In this document: positions 1 to 10,895 of the stretch, in pieces
How positions within the stretch are numbered: the stretch's first letter is position 1
Layout: every line of letters starts with the position of its first letter
DNA from: Zanthoxylum bungeanum
Lineage: Eukaryota > Streptophyta > Magnoliopsida > Sapindales > Rutaceae
Length of the DNA: 64,000 nt
Direction: 5' to 3'
Assembly: GCA_019454045.1 (NCBI GenBank)
Contig: SKCR01006516.1
Span: 124,001 to 188,000 of the forward strand
The notes under the pieces: model-generated
Database searches by the model: none
What the model was told of the DNA's origin: nothing
Seen by the model: only the letters and a program-made list of their open reading frames with translations
Translations under genes and position numbers: made by a program

Positions 1-1386
1 GCATTTTTACATTAATTTTATAACATAAAATTTGATTACCATAATGAAATATATGTTACAAAATTAAAAGTGTAATTACCTTTCAAAAAGTGTAACCATA
101 AAATTTAAATCCAAGAGTTTTAAAACCTAGCATAACTCACCAAGGGTTTCCAAAACCCAAGATTTGGAAATTCCAAATTTGGCCTCATTAAATTATATCA
201 TATATAATTTAATTTTATGCATTCAATAATTATCATATAATTATTAAAATCATATATTAACATTTAATATATAGTTCCAAGTGTGATAAAATAATATTTA
301 TATATATGTGAGTATATAATTGGACTATCCAATTATACTAAATCTGTTATAGTATATCGAGCTAGCACGAGGACCAAATGGACTTACGGTTCTGAGCTCC
401 AATAATCTCGAAATATTAATTAAGCTCTTAATTAAATGTTCTGAATTATTAACTCCGGGTTATTCCACTAAAAAATCCGAAGCTGCACTCTCGTTACCGT
501 AGATAGTATATTAAGCCGAATCAAATCGGTGTCCATCGATATAGTCACTACATACGAATTGACCCTTCACGAGTATCTCGTAATTAAAGCAGGGTCATAA
601 TGTCCGTTATACCCTTCTAATTATTTTTACCTTAAGTACCATTGATTCTCTAATGAATGATTTATTCATAACCATTATGAATTTTAATCTTTCTATTTGT
701 AATAGAAAGACTTGAGCGCTCTAACCGTTCAAGCACCGAATCAACCCTTAAGAAAGATACTCCTCTACTTCTTGCAAGAATGAGTGAACTCCATGTCTAT
801 GTAAAATGTCCCCAACTACACACCATACTATGCCCCCAAAGTACGTAGCTATTGGTCGGGACAGCTACACCAACCTCACCTTTGTAAATCAAAGGACATA
901 GCATGCCATGCAGGAGTTTGTAGTACACTCATGATTAAGATCAATCCATAGATGACCATCTAGTAGATCGAAATGACTTTCTTTATTTAACATATATTAT
1001 AAGAAACTCATTTCTATCTGGGTCCAGTCCTATATGATCACATCATACAAGGTGCGTCCATTCTCATGTCTCTATATGGACGATCCCGGATCAAGGTCGC
1101 TATACAATTATAGAATTGACCGCAGCTATAGATAAACCACAAATAAAGTACCCGCTTTGTTTGCACTCTATGGACTATTTTAGATTACCAACTTTAGACT
1201 TGAATCCTCTTGTGTATAACACTCATCACTAAATCTGAAGGTACATGTGTAATCTAAGGTAATCAAGATAATTTAAAATATGCGAAATATAAACAAACAG
1301 TTTGATAAATGAATAATGCATCATTTTATTTTATAACATATAAAACCGTTTACATTACATGAAGCTCTATGGCATATATCCCAACA
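1..1386 (-). mobile_element. Ty1/copia-type LTR, continues past the left edge
   Basis: Read on the minus strand this begins TGTTGGGATATATGCC at 1386 and runs leftward out of the window. The TG terminus, AT-rich composition and lack of coding potential fit an LTR. The 1386 boundary is supported because the neighbouring sequence is transposase coding that stops abruptly there. On this strand 1386 is the outer end, so the body of the element, if present, lies left of the window. The candidate duplication next to the boundary is 1387-1391 (atatt); its partner is not visible. A solo LTR is equally possible. The copia assignment rests on general resemblance, since no protein domain is in view. Confidence 0.65.
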
Positions 1387-2437
1387 ATATTTCCATGGAG
1401 GTAAGTTATTCAGAATAATAATTACGGGCCACATGCTGTAAGAATTGTACATATTCCCAAACAAGTTAAAACCATCGGAGGCGAGGCCTAACCTGACATT
1501 ACATGGATCCTCGACGAAAAAAGGGTACATATCATCAAATTCCTTCTACTCGGTTCCATCCGCAGGATGTCTAAGTATGCCCTCCGCATCGACCCTTTTT
1601 CGTGATGCCACCTTATGTCAGTCGTTGTGTGTCGTGACATGAACAACCTCTGCAGCCTGAGCGTTAATGAGAAATATCGTAATATCTTCTGAGGTACTTT
1701 CTTCCCAAAATCATGAACTTTGTATCGATTTTTACCACAAATCGGACAATATTCAAGTGATTCATACTCGGCACGAAATAATACACATTCATACTTACAA
1801 ACATCAATGGATTCATACCCCATTTTCATATCACGTAATATTTTCTTTGTCTCGTAATATGACTTAGACAATTCGCTGCCAACCGGTAACATTTGGCCAA
1901 GTAAGTTTAGCATCATATCAATACTTTTGTTGGTCATTCTGTTCATCACTTTAATGTGCAGTAGTTTCACAACGAAATTCAAGATCGATATCCCAGCACC
2001 TTAAAATGGTATTTTTTATGCCTCCTCAAGTAGTTGACTAAATAAATTTTGATCATTTCCATCTAACACTGGTATGTCACTGCCAACACTATGACCGACT
2101 TGTGGACCTTGTAGGTCGCGTAAAACATCAATTATCTCATCATTTGCAGGTTGATTGTAACCACTACTCCCTTCACCGGAATCAATAAACCGTGATTGAG
2201 AATTATACTGCTCACCATGATAAATCCACGTACGGTAAGTTGGTGATATTCCCGGTATGTATAAATAATTCTCAACTTCATCTAACCATTTCTTTTTCCT
2301 ATTCAAACAATTTGTACATGAACACCGAACATGACCTTCTACATCAATGGGTTGCTTTGTCGATTCCATGAACTCATAAACTCCATTATGTATTCAACAC
2401 TCAATCTATCCACTGAGCTCATCCAATTTCTATCAAT
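1387..2437 (-). pseudogene. CACTA TNP2-like transposase, N-terminal part, broken
   Basis: This is the N-terminal part of a transposase that would act in the nucleus on the CACTA ends. Around 2437-2200 is a transposase-associated domain (DRNWM start, then HVRCSCTNCLNRK and TWIYHGE). From 1982 to 1390 follow typical TNP2 motifs: SKSYYETKKILRDM, a CPICG cysteine pair, LRYFSLTLRLQRLFMS, then VRLGLASDGFNLFGNM and NLPPW. A frameshift lies near 2375, a break near 1983-2015 and another near 1490-1530. Coding stops at 1386 where the copia LTR begins, so the catalytic region is absent from the window. It cannot encode an active enzyme. The family call is firm because several consecutive TNP2 motifs are present in order. 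Confidence 0.85.
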
Positions 2438-3095
2438 TTCAGCCAAATATCTACATATAAAAAAAATATAATTATTAGATATTATATTAAACTCATCAAC
2501 ATCACCAATTCATTAATTTTTTATTTAAACATACGGATATTTCGTTAATTAATTAATTAATTATAAAAAAACTATTCTTATATATATGCATCATAATCAA
2601 CTAACAACAAATTAACTAACTAACACAATGTATAAATAAAGATTTAAAAAAAAAATTAGAACCCTAATTTTTTAATAATAAAGATATAAAAATATAATTA
2701 TTAGATATTACTTTATTTTTATAATTATTAGACATTATATTAAACTCATCAACATCAACATACACACAATTAATTAATTAATAACAAAAAAAACTAATCT
2801 TACTCACATATATCCATCATAATCAATTAACAATAAATTAACCAACTAACACAATGTATATAATAAAGATAATTATAAAAAATTAAAACCCTAATTGTTG
2901 AGAAAGATTAAACTTAAATTAATTAAGTGAGAGTGATTCAAATATAAGGAAAAATAAAGAGAGATGTAATAAAAATTACCTTGTGAAAAATTGGAGTTTT
3001 ATTGAAAATTTATAGGAAAATTGTGAGTAAAACTTGTAGAGGAGAGAAAAAGTAGAGGGGAAAGAAGTGTCATCGTTTTTTGGGATTTTAATAAC
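2438..3095. other. AT-rich leader of the CACTA element, non-coding
   Basis: AT-rich sequence with TTAATTAATTA runs and two related blocks (about 2460-2660 and 2690-2880) that share phrases such as aaattaactaactaacacaatgta. No coding sequence is seen. It lies between the subterminal repeats and the transposase start and should be the 5' untranslated or promoter region of the transposon. Confidence 0.5.
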
Positions 3096-3470
3096 CTTTT
3101 AGCGTCGAATTTTCCTTATTCGACGCTAAATGTTAAGATTTTAGCGTCGAATTAAATTTTCGACGTTAAAGGTAACAAGATTGTCAGTGGAGTTTCGGAA
3201 ACCTTTAGCGTCGATAATATTTTCGACACTAAAGGTACGACTTTTACCATCGATATTTTAATTTGACGCTAAAGATTAAACTTTTAGCTTCAAATATACA
3301 TTTCGACAGTAAAGGTAAGTGGGTTTTTGGTGATGTTGTCAGAAACCTTTAGTGTCGAAACTAATATCGACGCAAAATATACGACTTTCAGCGTCGATTT
3401 TATGACTAGACGCTAAAAGTTTAACCTTTTGCGTCGAATTATAAAATCGACGCTAAAAATTTGGATGCTG
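3096..3470 (-). repeat. CACTA subterminal repeats, TTTAGCGTCGAA in both orientations
   Basis: A 12-bp motif close to TTTAGCGTCGAA and its complement TTCGACGCTAAA alternates roughly every 25-40 bp, for example near 3098, 3118, 3141, 3160, 3204, 3223, 3265, 3289, 3300, 3348, 3367, 3388, 3407, 3428 and 3447. Neighbouring copies face each other and could fold into short hairpins. In CACTA elements such subterminal motifs bind the TNPA-type protein. Several copies show one-base decay. Confidence 0.8.
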
Positions 3471-3478
3471 AAGGTCTA

Positions 3479-3491
3479 TTTTCTTGTAGTG
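3479..3491 (-). repeat. CACTA terminal inverted repeat
   Basis: The minus strand reads CACTACAAGAAAA, matching the canonical plant CACTA terminus and marking the right end of the element. The matching terminus is not in the window. Confidence 0.85.
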
Positions 3492-3508
3492 CTGCCCTAC
3501 AACTACCA

Positions 3509-3509
<1 letters not shown>

Positions 3510-3563
<54 letters not shown>
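3510..3563. repeat. (TC)n(TA)n microsatellite
   Basis: A run of about ten TC dinucleotides passes directly into about seventeen TA dinucleotides. It starts about 20 bp outside the CACTA terminus. Confidence 0.95.
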
Positions 3564-3568
<5 letters not shown>

Positions 3569-3786
3569 TTTGGTGGTCAAAAACAAAAAGTGAAACATCT
3601 TTTTTTAATGTTAAAAGGAATTCTCTGAGAAAATTAAAGTATACAATTGTGTTGTGAAAAAATATGAATTTATTTTATTATTTATATGAAAAAATCATAA
3701 ATTATTAATACATATTTGGTTAGATCCATGAAAGACCCAAGAGTATAATATGAAGAATAAAATGGCAGTGGAAAGTGGTAACAATA
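3564..3786. other. AT-rich intergenic sequence, nothing recognised
   Basis: No coding potential or repeat boundary is seen between the microsatellite and the SINE-like copy. Confidence 0.5.
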
Positions 3787-4013
3787 TATATAGAATTCGG
3801 TGCCCCCAGAGATTGTGGTTTGGTGACAAAGGGTGTAAGACTTGATTGCTAAGTCTTGAGTTTGAGTACATATGATGTATTTTTTGTAAGAGTTTGAGAC
3901 AGTCGGGGGTTTTACATACTTTACTTAAGTTCAGAGTTTTACATACTTTACTTAAGTTCGGATAAGATGATTTGATGGCGAGATTTCCAACGTTTCCAAA
4001 AAAAAATATAAAA
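3787..4013 (+). mobile_element. SINE-like element, older copy with internal duplication
   Basis: From about 3880 this matches the intact SINE at 5964-6129: shared phrases include tgtaagagtttg, gggggttttac and cttaagttcgg, then a gattt-ggcg-tttcc segment and an A-rich tail. The block agttttacatactttactta occurs twice in a row near 3910 and 3937, an internal duplication absent from the other copy. Its tRNA-like head is more diverged. No clear target duplication was found, so the ends are approximate. It lies about 1.2 kb upstream of the GDSL gene. Confidence 0.6.
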
Positions 4014-5060
4014 TTTGATGCTGTTTACACCCTAAAATATATTGTGAGCATCATTTTACTCTGTATATATATATTGAACAAATATCATCATCATCATCAT
4101 TTGTAAAAACGAAGATATAAATCTCTTCCACACATATTTTATTATAAAGAAAAAGAGAATTTGGTCGCTCCTAATATATGTATAAATACTAATTTTCAAT
4201 TAAGGCAATAAAATCATGTTCAAAGACTATGAGAACAAGGTGATTAATTTTTAAAATAATTAGAGACTTGAAACACATATCAAATACATTTTCCTTAAAA
4301 CGTTAATTGCCCCCTCTCGAATGTGATTTGCTTGGGATATACTAACAAGTTGCTTTCAGGATATGACAACCCTAAAACGAACATGAACATGCACTAAATA
4401 AACAGTGAAGAATTTGTAGGAAGAATAATAGAAAACTTTCTGGCAAAATATCGAATGAGAGAAAATGAAAAATAATATGCTTAATTTTGAATTTTATGTA
4501 TCAATTTATAAAGATTATGCAACCATTGAAAGCATATTTTCAATTATTTAACTGTTATTTGAACATTATCTGCTAACATAATTTCAAATAATTGTAATGT
4601 TTCATTTGAAATTCAAAATAAATAAAGTAAGGGTATCTAAAATCTTAAAGGAAGATCGAATGCTAATAATTATATATAAAATTCAAAATAAATAAAGTAT
4701 GGGTATCTAAATTTATAAGAAAGTTAAAAAATTAATAATTACATGAATTTTTTTTTTATTCAGTCATCCTATCTTCAGGAATTGAAATCAAGACATATTT
4801 TATAAAATATGGGTATCTAAACTAAGTGAGCTAGACAAAATTAGCTAGCAATTGTTGATAATATTCAAGCCTAATTATATTCTTGAACCTCATTAAAATT
4901 TTTGATAAAGATTTAAAAACAATACATCTGTCAAAAATAGTTGGAGTAGGTAGTCGAAGCATATATACGTAGTTAATTATTCAATTAATAAAGCATAAAA
5001 AAAACCGACCATAATATATTTGTCTTGATATGCATGGGTAAATTCCATGCATCATTTTCT
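4014..5060. other. Upstream region of the GDSL gene
   Basis: AT-rich intergenic DNA with no coding potential. A roughly 70-bp block is tandemly duplicated with decay: units start near 4611 and 4681, each beginning attcaaaataaataaagta and then gggtatctaaa, and a partial third gggtatctaaac lies near 4811. RY-type CATGCA motifs occur near 5031 and 5047. Any role of these in regulation is inference. Confidence 0.5.
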
Positions 5061-5070
5061 CTATATATAT
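5061..5070 (+). promoter_or_regulatory. Probable TATA box of the GDSL gene
   Basis: The sequence ctatatatat lies about 105 bp before the ATG at 5170. Transcription would be expected to start about 30 bp downstream, near 5095, giving a leader of roughly 75 nt with no upstream ATG seen. Confidence 0.6.
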
Positions 5071-5169
5071 GTTCGAAATACCAAAGCAAAGAAATTAAGA
5101 CTATCAGGATCACCACTTAAATTTTTTCATTCAAATCTTTCCAAATAATTTTCTTTCTAATATATATTA

Positions 5170-8100
5170 ATGAAGCCGCTGTCTTCTTTTACTACTGTTT
5201 TTGCGTTTTGTTTGTGCATAAAATGTATGGCAATAGAGGTACCTGAAAATGAAACGTTTCCGGCAGTGATCGTTTTCGGAGATTCCATAGTTGATACTGG
5301 GAATAACAACAACCTGAGGACGATTGTTAAGTGCAATTTCGTTCCTTATGGCAAGGATTTTAAAGGAGGTGTGGCTACCGGAAGATTTTGTAACGGCAAA
5401 GTTCCCTCAGACCTAATAGGTACTACTTGTAAGAATTTATATATAAGTGAATTTTTATAATAATTTATTATTCTTTATACACGCGTAACATAAGATTATA
5501 ATAAGCTTAACACTTCTCAGTTAAGTACTGCATTCAAATTCCTCATTTTCTCCCTAAAACAAGAAACATTCGTCTACTGACTAGGCACTATGTGATATAT
5601 AGTCCTTTCTCAAATAGTAGTACGAGGCATATTGGTTTATTCAAAAGCTAGGGGTGGGGAGGAAAACACTGAACCAAAACCGATTCAACCGGATCATTCG
5701 GGTGTATAGGTTTTGGTTCGGTTTTTAGGTAGATTATTTAAAAATTGACGTGTTCGGTTTAGTTTAAATTCAATTTGTTTAATTAAAATCCGAATAATTA
5801 TTAAAAAAAAATTATCCTTTATAATGTATAATTTGATTAGTTGGAACTTGGAAGGTTGAATATGTAATTTTGAGTTAATTAAAAAAATATTTTTAAAAAA
5901 CTTAAATTGAACCGGTCTAATTTTGGTGTGGTTTGGTCTATATCAATAACATTTCAAACAGTTTGGTGGTGTAGAGATCAGGATCTCACCTTGAGATCCT
6001 CAGTTCGAATCTAGGGAGTGCATTTCTTGTAAGAGTTTGGGATAGCGGGAGGTTTTACCTGCTTCGCTTAAGTCCGGTAGTGGTGATTTGGCGGTGGGTT
6101 TTCAACGATTTTTAAAAATAATAATAATAAATAACATTTCAAACAGTTATTGTTTTTTTGAAAAAAAAAATCATATAACTCGGTTTGATAAAAACGAACC
6201 CAACCGAAAAATGATTACCCCTACCAAAAGCAAAACTTTACGGATCTAGCCCTAAAGCAGACATTAATATGATACCGTATCAGAGTTAACTGAAGTCTAT
6301 AGTTTTACACAATGAATGCTGGAGAATTCGTAGCATATGCGTTGTCTTCAAAATACCCTTTCATATATTCATTTTATATATATATATAGATTGCTAACTT
6401 TTAGTAAATACGCATTCAAAAAATTGCCTTCTTAGTCGTGCTCATTATTCATTATATATATATATATATATATTTATTGCTGACTTTTAGTAAATTTATT
6501 GTTTAAATAATAAAGCTGAAGAATTGGGAATAAAAGAAGTAGTGCCAGCATATTTGGATCCGACTTTATCATCTCAGGATCTGCCCACTGGTGTATGCTT
6601 TGCTTCTGGTGGCGCCGGATACGATCCTATGACTGCCAGTCTAGTGGTACGTTCATCTTCCCTCTTTTCAATTCATTCAAATAAGGGAGAACAATTAGTA
6701 TTTTAAAAGGACAAAAATAAAAAAAAAATATAAGATTTTTAATTAATTCTATAATAGTAAAGTATCAAGGGACAATGAAAGTAGTAAAATGATAATAAGC
6801 TAAAACGACCCAAGTTTCAATCTCCCAAAATAAATATGCACATGTATTCTAAATGATTATTTTGATCATAAATAGCATATACAACATTATAGCCATGGCC
6901 TCTAACTTGGTGTAAAATATCAGTCAGTGCTATCATTATCCGATCAATTAGAGTACTTCAAAGACTACATAATGAAGCTGAAGCTATTTGTTGGAGAAAA
7001 CAAAACCAACTTCATCTTGGCCAAAAGTTTGTTTCTAGTCGTAGCCGGCAGCGATGACATTGCTAATACCTACTTCACGCTTCGTGCAAGAAAATTACAA
7101 TATGATATTCCAGCTTATACTGACCTCATGGCTACCTCAGCTTCTGATTTCTTCGATGTAAGCTTTCATATTTCTGTCTTTTTCCTTCTTATAGCGATAG
7201 TCTTGTGCACTGGTTATGACATTTTTTTAATGATTTTGAAGGAGCTTTATGGATTGGGTGCACGAAGAGTTGCAGTTTTTAGTGCACCTCCAATTGGATG
7301 TGTGCCAGCACAAAGAACTTTAGCAGGAGGAAATAATAGAACCTGTGCAGAAAATTTCAACCAAGCAGCAGAATTATTCAACAAAAAATTGTCTGCAAAG
7401 TTGGATTCTATCAAAAGCAGTTTTCCCGAAAGCAGGATGGTGTATATAGATGTCTATAACCCTCTACTCGATATCATTCAAAACCCTAAACAACATGGTA
7501 ATTGAAACTTTTGTTTTAATTAATTTTCTAAATATTATTTGTTAACTTGCAATCTGCTTAACCATGGGTTCGAATCTTAACAACAACTTCTCTGTGTGAA
7601 AGAACAAGGTAAGATTACGAACATTAGAGCTTTCCCTGAGCCCTTTATAACGGAAGTCTAGTATACTGAGTATGACATGTTGAGGAAAATATCTTTGAGA
7701 AGTGATATTGGAATCTAAATACAAGTATAAGACAACCATCAACACATAAGTTAGATTTTGGGTTGAATTAATCTCATGAATTTTAACATGGTATGTAAGT
7801 CAACATCATGTATGAGAGGGCCCACACTACTTACCCACTTGACGTAGACCAAACAAAAGACTTGACATATACGTTAGGGGGAATATTATTGCGGAAAATA
7901 ACCCACATCAATTGAGAAATGATATTAGTCGAAAACTGTTGCTCATAAAATTTCAATACTGACATTTAATTTATTTTCTAAGGGTCAAAGCACTTAATAA
8001 TATTTATCTGGCATGGATGGATGCAGGGTTTGAAGTTGTGAATGAAGGGTGCTGTGGCAAAGGGAATATAGAGGTAGCAGTACTATGTAATGGATTGACT

Positions 8101-8220
8101 TCGACGATTTGTTCAAAAGATTCAAGTTATGTTTTTTGGGACAGTTACCATCCCACAGAAACAACCTACAGGGCCCTTGTCTCGTCGCTAATTGGGAAAT
8201 ATGTTGGTAAGTTCTTCTGA
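5170..8220 (+). CDS. GDSL esterase/lipase, EXL-like, five exons
   Basis: Exons by splice sites and family alignment: 5170-5419, 6516-6646, 6924-7157, 7242-7497 and 8027-8220, all GT-AG and in phase, giving 354 residues, the usual family length. This SGNH hydrolase family cleaves ester bonds of lipids or acylated carbohydrates and is normally secreted. Residues 1-21 look like a signal peptide. Block I is [13 protein letters not shown] with the presumed nucleophile Ser39; block II is the SGGAG region near 114-118; block III reads [10 protein letters not shown] at 168-177, with Asp where the general consensus GxND has Asn; block V is WDSYHPTE with Asp329 and His332. [13 protein letters not shown] and [17 protein letters not shown] are typical of anther or extracellular lipase (EXL)-like members. 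No frameshift or premature stop is seen, so it is likely functional. Intron 1 holds two nested transposons. The true substrate is unknown. Confidence 0.92.
5649..6223. mobile_element. hAT-type MITE in intron 1 of the GDSL gene
   Basis: It begins TAGGGGTG and ends ATTACCCCTA, a short hAT-type terminal inverted repeat. The flanks are tcaaaagc (5641-5648) and ccaaaagc (6224-6231), an 8-bp target duplication with one mismatch, the length expected for hAT. The interior is rich in ccgaaccga/tcggttcggt phrases. It has no coding capacity and encloses a later SINE. Without the SINE and its duplication it would be about 390 bp. Confidence 0.8.
5964..6129 (+). mobile_element. tRNA-derived SINE with perfect 19-bp target duplication
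   Basis: The body begins tggtggtgtagagatcagg and has a box-B-like cagttcgaatct near 6000, as in tRNA-derived SINE heads. It then has the family-specific gtaagagtttggga...cttaagtccgg segment and ends in an AAT-rich tail. It is flanked by identical copies of aataacatttcaaacagtt at 5945-5963 and 6130-6148, a clean sign of LINE-dependent insertion. It sits inside the hAT MITE and is therefore the younger insertion. Confidence 0.85.
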
Positions 8221-8984
8221 GTGCCCACGTGGGAAATATATATGTGCTTCACCCTTAATCTTTTAGACAATTTAATCGTATGTATATGATATGAGTTTTA
8301 TCTGGGAATATGTCAAAATTCTCTCTGTAATTTATTTATGGTGGGAGTTTTCGTAATTGGATACCATTTTATATAATGAGTTTATCTTGCAGTCCTGGTT
8401 TTGGTGAAATAATTGAATACAGAATTAATACAAGTAATCTGTACTGAATTAACGCAATTACAGATTAATACAAAATTATTTTATAACTATAAACATAATC
8501 TTGGCGTTAATTCTATATCTTACAACTTGCATATATATATTTTCATCAACATATTTAAAAGCTTGTTTTTCGGACCTAATTGAACCGACATATTTCATAA
8601 ATATCAAAAGCTCTGTGTTTTTTTAAAAATGATTGTTTTATTACCGATGAAAATGGCCAATTTCCGTTTTAAAATTACCGAGTATATATATAACTTCATA
8701 AATGTTTATCAAAATATGGAATAAACTACAAAATATTCAAAGTTTAAGAAATTACACTATGCTAAAAATTATCTTTATTTATACTAATTTAGTGCCAATA
8801 AATAATTTTACTGACACTTTTTATTAGTGTTACTTTGTTCATGACACTTTTTAATAGTGTTTTTAATACTGATTTCACAAACAAGATATTAATTCAACAA
8901 TAAAATACAATCTTTCAAGTAAACAAAATACCATAGTACTCAATAATAATCCTAAAATTACCTACAAGCACACTCAACAAACTT
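8221..8984. other. 3' flank of the GDSL gene
   Basis: AT-rich non-coding DNA holding the untranslated end of the GDSL transcript. I cannot pick one poly(A) signal with confidence. Short duplications occur near 8812-8865 (gacactttttattagtgtta and variants). No other gene is seen. Confidence 0.5.
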
Positions 8985-9395
8985 CGGGATAGAGAAATTG
9001 ACACCGATAATTTATAGTGGTTCGGCTTGGAGGAGAAATTGCCAATCTCATTGCAGAAAACACATGATTTGAAGATTAAAACCATTTTGCACATGACCCT
9101 AATGCATATATATGAATGTGCATGAGTCTTATGAGTTTAGAGACTTACTTACAATGAGATCCCTAAGCTATAAGACTACACTAGATATTCAACATTTGAC
9201 GTTTGAGCCTTCACATCCATTTTGCTCTTTACCACCAAGTTGTTTCGACATCTTTTTGTAAGTTCACTAATACGCATCAAAGTCTTCCGCGTTGCATCAT
9301 CAAAATCCATCATTGAGTGTTATGACGCTAACAATCTCCACAATTTTTATGATGACAACCTTTAATACTTGTGAGCTTTGAGAGTTCCAAATTTG
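8985..9395. repeat. Retroelement-derived repeat, short copy
   Basis: Matches 11250-12415 at both ends. The shared left part is gatatagaaattgacac-gat-atttata and the shared right part runs from tttgaagattaaaacc through catccattttgctctttac to the gcatcatcaaaatccatca end. About 830 bp of the longer copy is missing here, with the join near 9027-9065. Phrases such as ttatagtggttcggc occur in plant LTR sequences, so a degenerate LTR or its neighbour is likely; the family is not resolved. Confidence 0.55.
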
Positions 9396-10269
9396 TTGAC
9401 GATTATGAACCCCCTTAATATTAGCTCCCTCTCAATATGTGATTGCCATTCAATATAGCTCTATAAAACTTTTAGACAAACACATTATTACAAATTTGAT
9501 ACCTCTTAATACAATGGTGAGAGTATACAAGTTTTATCTCTCATTTTATGATTTCTCTTCCTTTGACATTATCAAAAAGGATGGAGAAGTAAAAGTTAAG
9601 TACAAAGAGATACCAGACAATATGTGCACAAAACGTTATGTTTATAACCATGCACACTTAGTATTTTCCATACAATTCTCCCATTTTATCATACAATCTA
9701 GAATACATGCAAGGATCATTAAAATCATCCAAATTATACCAATATCCATGCATTTTATTTTCAATCAATAATGATCAATGGTAAGATACATCAAAATTAA
9801 TAATTCAAAAGGATCACACATATCATAAATGGTAATGAGACCTATGTGATACCAGTTGATACCAAATGAAATTAATGGTTTGACAAAAATAATTTAAGAT
9901 CAATTTAGGCAATGTATGCAAAAGTTCAAATAATTTTAGCTCAAATGCCCAATCGATAGTAAGCTCACAATCAAGTTTAATTCATGTCAAACAAATTTAA
10001 TCATACGTATATAAGGTGGAGGAAACGGTACCAATGTTTCCTTATGCATGGATTTTACCTTTTACTGTTCTCACTAAGTGACAAATCTACCATTCTTAAA
10101 AATTCATCCGTTTTTGAGGTAGAGATTGATATTCTTCTTTTTGAGCTCTTTCCTCATTTTGTGTTGAGTCATTATGATCATTTCACATTTCTCATTGATG
10201 TCTATTCCCAAAGCTTCCCCTACAAAATCATTTAAGTACATTTTGGTAATCAAACTTTCTTGGGTCTAT
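9396..10269. other. Probable retrotransposon debris, non-coding
   Basis: Continues from the repeat at 8985-9395 without a visible boundary. Open frames here (for example 9439-9771) show no recognisable domain and have AT-rich codons, so I do not call genes. The sequence up to 10261 is the insertion target of the hAT MITE that follows. Confidence 0.4.
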
Positions 10270-10895
10270 TAGGGGTGTTCACGAATCGGGTCGGGTCGGG
10301 TTTTCAGAATTGTTTTTGACCCGATCGGGTCGGGTCATTCGGGTCGTCTGACCCGAAACCTGAAATTTGAGGAGGTGACCCGCGCGGGTCGGGTCAAAAA
10401 AACTGCGGGTCGGGTCGGGTCAACATAATATATAGTAAATATAATATATATATTTTTTATTGAGAGAAGACTTTCAACATTGCATGCAGCAGAAATGGTT
10501 AAGAATTAACAAACTTTCAAAGAAGTCTCAGGTTCGAATCTCTACAACACTTGATTTTTTATTGAAAAAATAATTTCCCAAATCGCAAGTTGTGAGACTC
10601 GAACATGCAACCTTCTTCAACTTATCCAAATAAGCTTACCATTTGTGCTACGCCTTCTTGTTGTTAAATTCGTACCACTAAAAATATATATATTATAATA
10701 TAATATCATTACATCGGGTCGGGTCGGGTCAGACCCGAGTTTGCTGAACTAAACCCGTGACCCGATCCGAAATTTCGGGTCGGGTCGGGTCAGACCCGAA
10801 ATTAAATTTTAAAATGGAGAAACCAGACTGGGTGGGGTCGGGTCGCTGCGGGTCGGGTCGGATCGCGGGTCGACCCGACCCTATGAACACCCCTA
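10270..10895. mobile_element. Complete hAT-type MITE rich in GGGTC pentamers
   Basis: It begins TAGGGGTGTTCA and ends TGAACACCCCTA, a perfect 12-bp terminal inverted repeat. It is flanked by identical 8-bp duplications gggtctat at 10262-10269 and 10896-10903. The outer thirds are dense in GGGTC/GACCC pentamers and so are far more GC-rich than the surroundings. The middle (about 10440-10700) is AT-rich and holds two tRNA-like stretches facing each other, with box-B-like ggttcgaatct near 10531 and, on the minus strand, tgttcgagtctc near 10600. No coding sequence. Confidence 0.9.

Larger units (their letters stand above)
1387..3491 (-). mobile_element. CACTA (En/Spm) transposon, 5' portion
   Basis: The 3479-3491 terminus reads CACTACAAGAAAA on the minus strand, the usual plant CACTA end. 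It is followed inward by subterminal repeats (3096-3470), an AT-rich leader and a TNP2-type transposase reading leftward. The element is truncated at 1386 by a copia LTR, so the other terminus and the 3-bp target duplication cannot be checked. Order and orientation of terminus, subterminal repeats and transposase agree with an autonomous-type ancestor that is now disrupted. Confidence 0.85.

Noticed and set aside
7560..7580. tRNA-like box B (gggttcgaatctt) in GDSL intron 4
   Set aside because: No matching box A at the right distance and no cloverleaf; at most an old SINE scrap.
9439..10235. Two small plus-strand ORFs (110 and 83 aa)
   Set aside because: AT-driven codons, no family signature, within retroelement debris.
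10531..10660. tRNA genes inside the hAT MITE
   Set aside because: Only box-B-like motifs and partial arms; no acceptor stem pairing or anticodon loop could be drawn.
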